Part shown: piece by piece, positions 24,331 to 32,523 of the stretch
How positions within the stretch are numbered: position 1 is the stretch's first letter
Layout: the number at the start of each line of letters is the position of its first letter
Assembly (NCBI RefSeq): GCF_047730085.1
Contig: NZ_CP159830.1
Span: 2,852,001 to 2,916,000 of the forward strand
DNA: 64,000 nt
From: Njordibacter sp937773555
Lineage (GTDB): Bacteria > Pseudomonadota > Gammaproteobacteria > Pseudomonadales > Balneatricaceae
Direction of reading: 5' to 3'
The notes under the pieces: model-generated
Told to the model about the DNA's origin: nothing
What the model saw: only the letters and a program-made list of their open reading frames with translations
Database searches by the model: none
Program-made: the position numbers and the translations under genes

Positions 24331-24523
24331 TGGCCATTCAAAAGTGTTACAGGCATAAAAAAGCCCCGATACCCTTGTTGAGCAGGGTAACGTATTAGGC
24401 GACAATGCGACCGGCCAAGGTAGTTAACGTCTTACAGTAACGAGGTAATTGTGAGTCTCAATAGTAACGCTTGCCTACATCAATTTTATTGCAGCGAGTC
24501 TCGCCTGGAAGTTAAATTTCCAC
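24331..24523. other. Left edge of the element D cargo, non-coding
   Basis: Nothing coding seen between the G-run and the end of dctM. A 6-bp hairpin (TACCCT/AGGGTA at about 24369-24390) may serve as a weak terminator of the TRAP operon. Confidence 0.35.
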
Positions 24524-26125
24524 TCAACTGCTACGGAAAAACATAGTTAGTTCAGGGAACGCGATAACCAATATAAGAATACATACCTGTATTCCAATAA
24601 AAGGTAAAAAGCCTCTAAAGATAGCTGGTAGTGTGATATGAGGCGGCGCTACTGATTTAAGAAAAAATGCGGCTGGCCCGAACGGTGGAGATAAGAAAGA
24701 TACCTGCATTGCGATACAAAAAACAATGCCGAACCAGACTGAGATAAACCGTGGATCATCGACAAGAGGGCTAAACACACCTATTTCGGCGATCGGCAGT
24801 TTTAATACGATAGGCAAAAAGACAGGCATCACAAGCAGCACAATACCGACCCAATCCATGAAGGCACCCAAGAACAGAAATACCAACATCATAAATATCA
24901 ACACGCCAATAGTCGAAAGTTCAGACCCTATAATCAAATTGGCCACGTAGGTTGGTCCGCCTGCAATCGTATAAGCGCCGGCTAACGCAGTTGCTCCGAT
25001 GGTGATCCACAAGATGGTACCAGTAGATTTAAAGGTGCGCATAAGCGCCTCACTTACTAATGCAACTGAGAACTCACCCCGTATAGCAATTAGGATTAAT
25101 ACCGCAACAGTCCCCATCGCTGCCGCTTCGGTAATTCCTGTCACTCCACCGTAAATTGACCCAAGTACAATAAAAACGACCGAGAAGGGGGCTATCAGCC
25201 CTTTCGTCATAGACCATGTTGTCTTTAAAACATCAGCTTTGAACACGGCATAAGGAATAGCAGTAGATAGCACCAGCATCACTAAAGCGAGGGTAATACT
25301 TGAAGTGGTGTATGGATGGTAATCATACTCTTTGAGCAGGCCGAGTGAGTTTTGTGCCTCAATCACTATTGCATGTAGCAACCGACCGCCACTATATATG
25401 GCAATCAGCCAACCCATAAAGGTGATGAAACATTTTGTTTTTTTGTTGGCCGGAAGGTCGTCATCAGAGGGTTCTGGTAATGGTGCCAAACTTGGATTGA
25501 GTTGGGTTCTAACGATGATGTAAAAAATATAGAAAGCAGCCAAAATGAAACCAGGCACAAAAGCGGCTTTAAACAAGGCGTGGATCGACGTTTCGGTAAT
25601 CATCCCATACATAATCAATACAATCGACGGAGGAATCATAGTGCCCAGGCTTCCACTTGCGCATATGGTTCCGATGGCCAAGTTTTGATTGTAACCAAGA
25701 CGTAACATTTGAGGCAGAGCGATCAGTCCCAATAATACGACCTCCCCACCAATAATCCCCGACATCGCTGCCATCACTACGGCCATTAATGCAGTAACGA
25801 TCGCGATTCCTCCTCTTGACTTGGAGAGCCAAACATTCAAACTAGAGTACATGTCACGCGCTATTCCAGAACGTTCCAGCAGGGTCGCCATTAAAATAAA
25901 GAGAGGCACAGAAATAAGAATATAGTCAGTTGTTATCCCATATATTCTTTGGCCAATAATGTTCAGCGGCCCACTACCAAAGTCAGAAAACAGAAGATCA
26001 GGCCCGAATTTCAGAACAAGTACCCCAACAGCAAGAAATCCTGAAGCGAATCCTAGAGGCATACCAATAACAAGTAGGAATATCATCCCTACAAAAAGCA
26101 ATACCGATATTTGGCCAATATCCAT
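24524..26125 (-). CDS. TRAP transporter large permease, DctM family (element D)
   Basis: This 533-residue membrane protein starts with MDIGQISVLLFVGMIFLLVIGMPLGFASG and carries PLFILMATLLERSGIARDMY, GGEVVLLGLIALPQMLRLGYNQNLAIGTICASGSLGTMIPPSIVLIMYG and the C-terminal QVSFLSPPFGPAAFFLKS, all characteristic of DctM. It is about 80 residues longer than the element B copy because of an insertion with extra membrane segments around residues 230-310, seen in one DctM subfamily. AAGGAG precedes the start. It takes part in uptake of the acid metabolised by the adjacent enzymes. Confidence 0.95.
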   Translation of the reverse strand: MDIGQISVLLFVGMIFLLVIGMPLGFASGFLAVGVLVLKFGPDLLFSDFGSGPLNIIGQRIYGITTDYILISVPLFILMATLLERSGIARDMYSSLNVWLSKSRGGIAIVTALMAVVMAAMSGIIGGEVVLLGLIALPQMLRLGYNQNLAIGTICASGSLGTMIPPSIVLIMYGMITETSIHALFKAAFVPGFILAAFYIFYIIVRTQLNPSLAPLPEPSDDDLPANKKTKCFITFMGWLIAIYSGGRLLHAIVIEAQNSLGLLKEYDYHPYTTSSITLALVMLVLSTAIPYAVFKADVLKTTWSMTKGLIAPFSVVFIVLGSIYGGVTGITEAAAMGTVAVLILIAIRGEFSVALVSEALMRTFKSTGTILWITIGATALAGAYTIAGGPTYVANLIIGSELSTIGVLIFMMLVFLFLGAFMDWVGIVLLVMPVFLPIVLKLPIAEIGVFSPLVDDPRFISVWFGIVFCIAMQVSFLSPPFGPAAFFLKSVAPPHITLPAIFRGFLPFIGIQVCILILVIAFPELTMFFRSS

Positions 26126-26153
26126 AACTAACTCCTTAACCTTACTTAACGTA

Positions 26154-26699
26154 TTATCGATCTAAATTTTTAGGGTCACTATCTTCTAAATCTAATTCAT
26201 GTTCTATATTCTCATTTTTCCAGTCGAAAATTAGATTTGATAATGCTTGGATAAATATTGCTGCCAACATCAGCAAGATAAGAGGCTTCATAATGGCTGG
26301 AATAGGTGGATTCCAAGCCGTCCCAAACCGTTCCCAATTCAATAGTTTAGAAACGGCTTCATCGTATCCACCCCAAACAACGGCAAAAACAAAAACAAAT
26401 AATAAACAAAGACTTAAAACATCACAGCAATGTCGCAGCCAGCGCGGTAAAATACAATGAACAATCAATATTCGAATATGACTGCGCTGCTGCATCGCAT
26501 ATAAACCAGCAAACAGATAAAACATACCCGCTGTCCAGAGGGATAATTCATTAACCCATAATGTTGGACTCAGAAAAACATACCGTGAAACAACCTCAAA
26601 AAATATAATAGCTACAATAAACATTCCACCCCACATCGCTACCCTGCATATTGGCAGAGTAATACGATCAATCAATCCTGTAGGTTTATACTCAATCAT
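26154..26699 (-). CDS. TRAP transporter small permease, DctQ family (element D)
   Basis: The 181-residue protein has four membrane helices and the motifs FFEVVSRYVFLSPTLWVNELSLWTAGMFYLFAGLYAMQQRSHIRI, typical of DctQ subunits that bridge the binding protein and the large permease. A charged tail of about 25 residues extends past the last helix. It lies 28 bases upstream of dctM on the same strand, and the two form one transport unit. Confidence 0.92.
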   Translation of the reverse strand: MIEYKPTGLIDRITLPICRVAMWGGMFIVAIIFFEVVSRYVFLSPTLWVNELSLWTAGMFYLFAGLYAMQQRSHIRILIVHCILPRWLRHCCDVLSLCLLFVFVFAVVWGGYDEAVSKLLNWERFGTAWNPPIPAIMKPLILLMLAAIFIQALSNLIFDWKNENIEHELDLEDSDPKNLDR

Positions 26700-26819
26700 C
26701 TGCCATCCTATTATTTATTAAGGTATTTTTTCAAGGCCGACTCTAACGCACCTTGAAAACTAAGTGGTTAACGCCTAGATTAGATTAAACCTCAAAACAG
26801 AGGTTTTTTAGATAAAAAC

Positions 26820-26853
26820 AAGCGTCCATTAAAATTAATTATAATGAACGCTT
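26820..26853 (-). promoter_or_regulatory. Hairpin between dctP and dctQ of element D
   Basis: AAGCGTCCATTA (26820-26831) pairs with TAATGAACGCTT (26842-26853), 12 bp with one G-U. On the transcribed strand a short T-run follows, so it may act as a partial terminator after dctP. A second small hairpin (AACCTC/GAGGTT at about 26789-26806) lies beside it. The layout parallels the hairpin in the element B TRAP operon. Confidence 0.6.
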
Positions 26854-26976
26854 AGTGCACTTTTTGCCTTAATTACATTGAAGCAATCAGACCGTCGGGT
26901 TTCCGAATAATCGTCAAGCTTCACTGCTATAAAGGTTTATGGCATATCGCGTGCTTCAAATGCCACAAGCTACCTG

Positions 26977-27984
26977 TTAAAGGCCGATTTTCTTTAAGAA
27001 CGCCTTATGGCTTTCAACAAGCTCAGCCGTCTCCGGTGTTTTTTCTGACCATGTGCTCCATGTAGATTTAGCGGCACTTCGGAACGTCGCACGATCTTCT
27101 GCAGACCAGTCATACAACTCCGTCTTTCCTTCAAGACTTGCCGCTGCCTCACCATTCTTCACCATGATGGCCATTGCAGTTTGGAAAGACAGCTTTTGCA
27201 TCGCGGTTTCTATGATACGCTGGTGCGCTGAAGGCATGGCATTCCACACATCCAAATTACAGGCTAGATGATCAGCAGCCATCGAGTGGAAGCCTGGGAA
27301 GGTAGTATGCTTGGCAATATCGTAAAGACCTAGAGACACGTTGTTAGCAAGCGAAGATGCATCAGCGCCGTCGATGATTCTAGTTTCTAGAGCTGTAAAT
27401 ATTTCGGTGAAGTCCATCACTACAGGCTTAGCGCCCAGTGTCGAAAATATTTCAGATTCCATCCCTGGAGGGGAGCGGAATTTAAAACCTTTTAGGTCGC
27501 TAACACCTTTCAGCGGTCTGGTGGAAACCAGTGACTCCTGCCCCCCGAGTCTCCAACCGACAAACTTCATGTTGTACTTATTATACAATTTGTCGGCAGC
27601 TTCCTTACCGCCACCATGATAAAGCCATGCTAATTGCTGATAAGGTGTGTCATAACCACCCATGATGTCATTAACAAACTGAAATGCTGGGTTTTTACCG
27701 GTTTGATAGCCACCGTTGGTCATATCACAACTCAGTACGCCATTGCGCACAGCGTCAAACGTATCTCCCGACTTTACAACTGCTCCCGAGTAAAACATCT
27801 CTATTTTGATATCTCCGCCAGACATGTCTTGTACATCATTAACAAACTGAGCCGTTAATTGCCCTGCAGGGCTTTCTGGAGAGATGTGAGTCTGAATGCT
27901 TAAGTCAGTTGATTGAGCTAATGCAACTCCAGAAGACATTGCCATTGCAACGACACTGGTTTTAAATAACAATTTAATTTTCAT
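26977..27984 (-). CDS. TRAP substrate-binding protein, DctP family (element D)
   Basis: The 335-residue protein has a signal peptide (MKIKLLFKTSVVAMAMSSGVALAQ). It shows the family layout: QTHISPESPAGQLTAQFVNDV at the start, MFYSGAVV, AWLYHGGGKEA, a LSVSTRPLKGV-like strand and LKGFKFRSPPGMESEIFSTLGAKPVVM, in which FRSPPG replaces the usual MRIPG around the carboxylate-binding Arg. The difference from the TakP-like protein of element B indicates another ligand; given the neighbours, an aldonic acid is likely. It is first gene of the TRAP operon. Confidence 0.9.
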   Translation of the reverse strand: MKIKLLFKTSVVAMAMSSGVALAQSTDLSIQTHISPESPAGQLTAQFVNDVQDMSGGDIKIEMFYSGAVVKSGDTFDAVRNGVLSCDMTNGGYQTGKNPAFQFVNDIMGGYDTPYQQLAWLYHGGGKEAADKLYNKYNMKFVGWRLGGQESLVSTRPLKGVSDLKGFKFRSPPGMESEIFSTLGAKPVVMDFTEIFTALETRIIDGADASSLANNVSLGLYDIAKHTTFPGFHSMAADHLACNLDVWNAMPSAHQRIIETAMQKLSFQTAMAIMVKNGEAAASLEGKTELYDWSAEDRATFRSAAKSTWSTWSEKTPETAELVESHKAFLKKIGL

Positions 27985-28376
27985 ATCATGAGTCCTTTAT
28001 CTTTTATATTTTTTTGTAGCAAGTCACGTTTACTAAACGAGCTACGATTGACATTACAGTTCGTTTAGATAACTGTCTAACGCTTTTTTATACGCTATTG
28101 ATATCCTTTAGTTATCAGCTTGTCCTGTTCCAATAAGAAAAAATGTTTATCAAAAATCTAACCAACAGCGCCTCAAACCCTGAGTATGTTCTATTAATAC
28201 TCAGGATCAATTATTGAGTCCTGCTTATTTATATTGGGTTCTCCACTCTTATTCGTGGTACGTCAGAAAAGCTGTAGAAAAGTGCGAGGGTTTGACGATT
28301 AGAAATTTGTATTCTGAATGCCGCGCTCAACCACTTGAAACCGTTATAACGAATTTACCGGTTTGAAAATGGTGCC
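27985..28376. other. Upstream region of the element D TRAP operon
   Basis: Nearly 400 bases between the LysR stop and dctP. At 28179-28205 a 9-bp perfect inverted repeat (core CTGAGTAT/ATACTCAG, loop 9) could be an operator or a terminator for the LysR gene. I see no ORF. Confidence 0.5.
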
Positions 28377-29321
28377 TTACTGATCTCGAATAGTTTTGAT
28401 TTGCTCACGTAATGCGTTAATCAGCTCTATCACCCCCTCAGGAGGCGTATCTTTTTTGCGGGTTATAATACCGTAATGATTAAATAATTCTCCGATTTGT
28501 ATGGGTAGGCGAACTAGTTGATTGTTATTAAGAAAGCTGTTTAACACCGATTGCGGCATCACAGCCAGCATATTCGACGTTTCAAGTAGCTTCAATGTTA
28601 CTTGAATTGATGTTGTTTCGATTATGTTAGTTGGGGACGTTACACCAGCTTCTTCGAACCCCTTCTCAAAAACACCCCGCATGGGACTTTTAATTGGGTG
28701 CAATATCCACTCTCGGTGGCATAAATCCAATAATTCAACCTCGGTTGTACCAGCCAGCGGATGATCACGCCGAACCACGATGCAAAGAGGCTCTTCAAGT
28801 AGCTCTTCAAAATTAAAAATATTGTGCTGGTCGACTTGTGTTAAGCGGCCAATGACGATGTCCAGTCGTTTCTGTTCGAGGTCTGCCAATAAATGATCAC
28901 TGCTGTGCTCTTTAATACTGATTGCTAGACGCGGGCGCCGCTGCTTTAGAGCAACAATCGCGGCTGGCAAAATTTCCGGCGCGGCGGCGGGGATTACTCC
29001 AATCATTATCTTGCCATGCCCCCCTTCGCGCATAAGATTAATTTCTTCCACCAACCGTTCGGCGTCATTTAACAGCAATTGGGCATGACTCAGTACTTCG
29101 TGTCCCATTTCCGTGGCAGTCATAGAGCGGGGTAGTCGATCGAAGAGTTTGAACCCAAAAAAGCTTTCTAGTTCTTTTAACATTTTGCTCGCAGCCGGCT
29201 GGCTCATATACATCTGTTCTGCTGCTTGATGCATGTTTCTGCATTCACCCAAAATCACCAGTAACTTTAAGTGCTTGAAGCGCAACCAACGGGTGAGGTT
29301 TGTCGTGGTTAGTTTTGTCAT
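28377..29321 (-). CDS. LysR-family regulator of the aldonate cluster
   Basis: The 314-residue protein has an N-terminal winged helix (about 10-70; RHLKLL-type start, NMHQAAEQMYMSQPAASKMLKELESFFGFKLFDRLPRSMTAT) and a C-terminal periplasmic-binding-like effector domain (about 100-305; IGVIPAAAPEILPAAI, LDIVIGRL, EPLCIVVRRDHPL). This resembles the GbpR branch, which senses sugars and sugar acids. It is divergent from the dehydratase gene, the usual layout for a LysR protein and its target, and probably controls both the enzymes and the TRAP genes. Confidence 0.9.
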   Translation of the reverse strand: MTKLTTTNLTRWLRFKHLKLLVILGECRNMHQAAEQMYMSQPAASKMLKELESFFGFKLFDRLPRSMTATEMGHEVLSHAQLLLNDAERLVEEINLMREGGHGKIMIGVIPAAAPEILPAAIVALKQRRPRLAISIKEHSSDHLLADLEQKRLDIVIGRLTQVDQHNIFNFEELLEEPLCIVVRRDHPLAGTTEVELLDLCHREWILHPIKSPMRGVFEKGFEEAGVTSPTNIIETTSIQVTLKLLETSNMLAVMPQSVLNSFLNNNQLVRLPIQIGELFNHYGIITRKKDTPPEGVIELINALREQIKTIRDQ

Positions 29322-29543
29322 AACCGTTTTCTCTATTCCAACAGGATTACATAATTAGCTATATTAAAGTATTAAATGATAACTATAGACTATCAGTAGT
29401 ATATAAAAAAGCATTATACAGTTATCGCTATAGATTGTAGTCTCTAACCCAAACTAGAAAGCCAGTTAACATTAAAGCACGAATGGCAGTCTAGATAATT
29501 TGATATAGCTAAAAAAAGACTGATAACCATAAGGAAAAAATAG
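29322..29543. promoter_or_regulatory. Divergent LysR/dehydratase control region
   Basis: The gap contains two inverted copies of a GATAACTATAGA-like sequence (about 29377 and, reversed, about 29420-29437), a plausible LysR-type operator of the T-N11-A kind. The last 50 bases (GATAATTTGATATAGCT..., ATAACCATAAGGAAAA) are strikingly like the leader of the FAH-family gene at 31131-31177. An AAGGA ribosome site precedes the ATG at 29544. Confidence 0.5.
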
Positions 29544-30845
29544 ATGACCACAATTACCTCAATCGAAGTTCGAGATATTCGCTTTCCCACTTCACGCTCG
29601 CTAGACGGCTCTGATGCAATGAATGAGGCTCCAGATTATTCAGCAACCTATGTCACATTGCACACTGACTCTGCTTCTGGCCTTGAAGGGCATGGCTTTA
29701 CGTTCACGATTGGTCGCGGTAATGAAATTTGCGTAGCTGCAGTCAAATCTTTAGCTCCTATGATCGTGGGACGCTCCCTCACTTCAATCACTGACGATAT
29801 GGGTGGGTTCTGGCGCTATATGACCACCAGTGATAGTCAATTGCGTTGGCTTGGGCCAGACAGGGGGGTGATCCATATGGCCACAGCAGCCATAGTCAAC
29901 GCAGTGTGGGACCTGTGGGCTAAGACCGAAAAAAAACCACTTTGGAAAATGCTTGCTGACATGACCCCTGAGCAGTTGGTCAAGTGTCTCGACTTCCGCT
30001 TTGTGACTGATGCGCTGACACCGAAAGAAGCGCTGGGGTTATTGAAACGTCGGGAGAGTGGTAAGGCGCAACGAACGCAGGATCTGCTAGCAAAGGGTTA
30101 TCCGGGCTATACAACCACACCTGGCTGGATGGGTTATTCAGACGAGAAAGTGCAGCGTTTAGCTCAGGAAGCTCTCGCCGAGGGATGGACACATTTTAAA
30201 CAAAAAGTGGGGGGGGATTTGGACGATGATATACGTCGTGCTCAGGTCTTACGTGAAGCGATTGGTTGGGAAAACTCTCTGATGATGGATGCCAATCAGA
30301 TGTGGGATGTCGACCAAGCGATCGTTGCGATGCGCAATCTGGCAGAATTTGATCCTATGTGGATTGAAGAACCGACTAACCCTGATGACATACTTGGTCA
30401 TGCTGAAATCCGTCGTAGGCTCGATAATATCGGTGTCGCAACTGGCGAGCACTGCTCAAATCGCGTCATGTTTAAACAGCTGTTTCAAGCCAATGCGATT
30501 GACTATTGCCAACTTGACTGTGCTCGATTGGGTGGCGTCAACGAAGTCTTAGTGGTGTTGTTGTTGGCAGCAAAATTTGATGTACCTGTTTGCCCTCATG
30601 GCGGCGGAGTCGGCTTGTGTGAAATGACTCAGCACATCTCAATGTTTGACTACATCGCAGTGTCTGGTTCGCTGGATGGGCGATTTTTGGAATATGTAGA
30701 CCACCTACACGAGCACTTTATTGATCCAGTTATAATCCAAAAAGGTCATTATCAAGTGCCGCAAATGCCAGGCTATAGCACATCCATACACCCTGAATCT
30801 CTGGCGTATCATGTCTTCCCCTCGGGGGAGGCATGGCAAGAATAG
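29544..30845 (+). CDS. L-fuconate/D-arabinonate-type dehydratase, enolase superfamily
   Basis: The 433-residue protein is close in layout to L-fuconate dehydratase (human ENOSF1, Xanthomonas FucD). The N-terminal cap starts with VRDIRFPTSRSLDGSDAMN..PDYSATYV, and the barrel carries the catalytic pair Lys219-x-Lys221 (HFKQKVGG), metal ligands Asp249 (MMDANQMWD), Glu275 (IEEPTNPDD) and Glu302 (GEHC), and the general acid/base His352 (CPHGGGVGL). It would convert L-fuconate or the isosteric D-arabinonate to the 2-keto-3-deoxy acid. The next gene is a pentonate-type dehydratase, which favours the C5 acid; this is inference. Confidence 0.88.
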   Translation: MTTITSIEVRDIRFPTSRSLDGSDAMNEAPDYSATYVTLHTDSASGLEGHGFTFTIGRGNEICVAAVKSLAPMIVGRSLTSITDDMGGFWRYMTTSDSQLRWLGPDRGVIHMATAAIVNAVWDLWAKTEKKPLWKMLADMTPEQLVKCLDFRFVTDALTPKEALGLLKRRESGKAQRTQDLLAKGYPGYTTTPGWMGYSDEKVQRLAQEALAEGWTHFKQKVGGDLDDDIRRAQVLREAIGWENSLMMDANQMWDVDQAIVAMRNLAEFDPMWIEEPTNPDDILGHAEIRRRLDNIGVATGEHCSNRVMFKQLFQANAIDYCQLDCARLGGVNEVLVVLLLAAKFDVPVCPHGGGVGLCEMTQHISMFDYIAVSGSLDGRFLEYVDHLHEHFIDPVIIQKGHYQVPQMPGYSTSIHPESLAYHVFPSGEAWQE

Positions 30846-31177
30846 AGGTTATGGAATATATACTGAAACTAACTATTCATTGCCTATCCCATATTTAATA
30901 AAACCGATTCATAGTCGCGGACGAATGACACTCCAGATAATCCGATATACAGGGGCAATTTGTTCTAGAAGCTCGGGCTATAAGTTAATTGGATTTGCCC
31001 CGCAATCTAGATAAAACGTAAAAATTTCTCAAGTAAAAAATTAAAGTATTTTAAAATCAATAAGTTAAGATTTAAATAAAATTAAAATATTCCAGAATAT
31101 AGGCTATTCGGGCATAGAACAAATTGCCCCTGATCCGATATAGCTTACAAAAGACAAATGACCACAAGGAAAACCAG
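30846..31177. promoter_or_regulatory. Intergenic region with long-spaced 18-bp inverted repeat
   Basis: CAGGGGCAATTTGTTCTA (30950-30967) returns as a perfect inverse, TAGAACAAATTGCCCCTG, at 31115-31132; a third partial copy (GGATTTGCCCCGCAATC) lies near 30991. The right arm runs into the leader that resembles the dehydratase leader. It may be a regulator-binding pair, an attenuator or a small inserted repeat element. Confidence 0.6.
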
Positions 31178-32347
31178 ATGATTGATTTGATTGACCGTTT
31201 TTTACCACATGACCTTCCTCAGGCCCTGTTACTAGGCCGTGTGCAGTTACCAGGGACAGGACCCTGTATAGTGATGGTAAAAAAGGGCGAGGTATTTGAT
31301 ATCACCTCTTATGTCAGCACGACTGCAGAGCTATTCAATCGGACTGACGTCCACAGCTTTCTTAGTGGAATTAAAGAACCCCTATCTCTTGGCCCTGTCA
31401 CTCAATTGATTAAAAACAGCCTGAGTCCAGAAGCATCTTCAAACAAACTTCACCTACTGGCTCCAGTGGATTTTCAGTCGATCAAAGCCTGTGGGGTAAC
31501 TTTTGCGACCAGCATGATTGAACGTGTTGTTGAAGAACGGTGCCTGGGGGACGCCTCCAAAGCTGCCGAAATGCGACAGTTAATCGAGCAACAATCCGGA
31601 ACCGATATTGGAAGTGTAAAGCCGGGCTCCAGCGCTGCTCAGAAAGTGAAGAAAAGTCTTCTTGAAAAAGGTCTATGGTCACAATACATGGAAGTTGGTC
31701 TCGGCCCTGACGCAGAAGTATTCACCAAAAGTCAGGCTATGTCGGCAGTTGGATTTGGCAGCGAAGCAGGCTTGCACCCGCGCTCCGATTGGAATAACCC
31801 AGAACCTGAGGTTGTTGTAATTGTAAACAATCGAGGTCAAATTTTAGGAGCAACGCTGGGTAATGATGTCAACTTGCGTGATTTTGAGGGCCGCAGCGCT
31901 TTACTGCTCGGGAAAGCCAAAGATAACAACGGATCGTGCGTTATAGGGCCTTTTATCCGCATGTTCGATAACACATTCAACCTGGATGACATTCGTTCTG
32001 CTCAAATCTCTGTCGAGGTAACTGGTAAGGATGGATTCCACATGCAAGCCGCTAGCGACATGAGTCAGATCAGCCGTGATGTCACTGAATTAGTCGAGCA
32101 AACATATAGCCCGTCGCACCAATACCCTGATGGTTTTGCTCTATTTCTAGGCACTCTCTTTGCCCCTGTACAAGACCGCGATCATCAAGGGCAGGGTTTC
32201 ACTCATAAGCTCGGAGATGTAGTCGAAATTTGCTCACCAAAACTTGGCGGCCTGCATAACCGTATCAACCACAGCGACAAGATCCCTCAGTGGAGCTTCG
32301 GCATCCTAGAATTAATCAAAAATTTAAAGCAGCGCCAACTACTGTAA
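31178..32347 (+). CDS. FAH-family 2-keto-3-deoxy-pentonate dehydratase-like enzyme
   Basis: The start is set at ATG 31178, preceded by AAGGA. The 389-residue protein has a FAH-fold catalytic half (about 100-385) with metal ligands Glu209 and Glu211 (NPEPEVV) and Asp230 (GNDVNLRDFEGR), followed by LLLGKAKDNNGSCVIGPFI. This long variant is the one found as 2-keto-3-deoxy-D-arabinonate dehydratase in non-phosphorylating pentose pathways, giving 2,5-dioxovalerate. The neighbouring dehydratase and aldehyde dehydrogenase fit exactly. A hydrolase acting on a C6 acid would be the alternative. Confidence 0.82.
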   Translation: MIDLIDRFLPHDLPQALLLGRVQLPGTGPCIVMVKKGEVFDITSYVSTTAELFNRTDVHSFLSGIKEPLSLGPVTQLIKNSLSPEASSNKLHLLAPVDFQSIKACGVTFATSMIERVVEERCLGDASKAAEMRQLIEQQSGTDIGSVKPGSSAAQKVKKSLLEKGLWSQYMEVGLGPDAEVFTKSQAMSAVGFGSEAGLHPRSDWNNPEPEVVVIVNNRGQILGATLGNDVNLRDFEGRSALLLGKAKDNNGSCVIGPFIRMFDNTFNLDDIRSAQISVEVTGKDGFHMQAASDMSQISRDVTELVEQTYSPSHQYPDGFALFLGTLFAPVQDRDHQGQGFTHKLGDVVEICSPKLGGLHNRINHSDKIPQWSFGILELIKNLKQRQLL

Positions 32348-32523
32348 GAACGCTCTGCCTCCACCATAGTTGCTTAATGATCGACGCGAAATTGCGCTGT
32401 AGTCATTTTGGCAGTCTATCATGGCTTAACAGTGCTATTAAATTTTTCGAATGATGAAGGATCACGCTCACTTAGTGAACAACAACTAAACAGAATAGTA
32501 CCCACACGGTAAAACGGAGTTTT

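Noticed and set aside
24331..24523. Packaging (cos/pac) site beside the terminase-like gene
   Set aside because: A cos site would be expected near the small terminase, but I see no recognisable cos-type repeats, and this stretch belongs to the cargo side of the junction.
30811..31014. 67-codon ORF after the dehydratase gene
   Set aside because: It begins inside the dehydratase gene in another frame and runs through the inverted-repeat region; no protein-like features.
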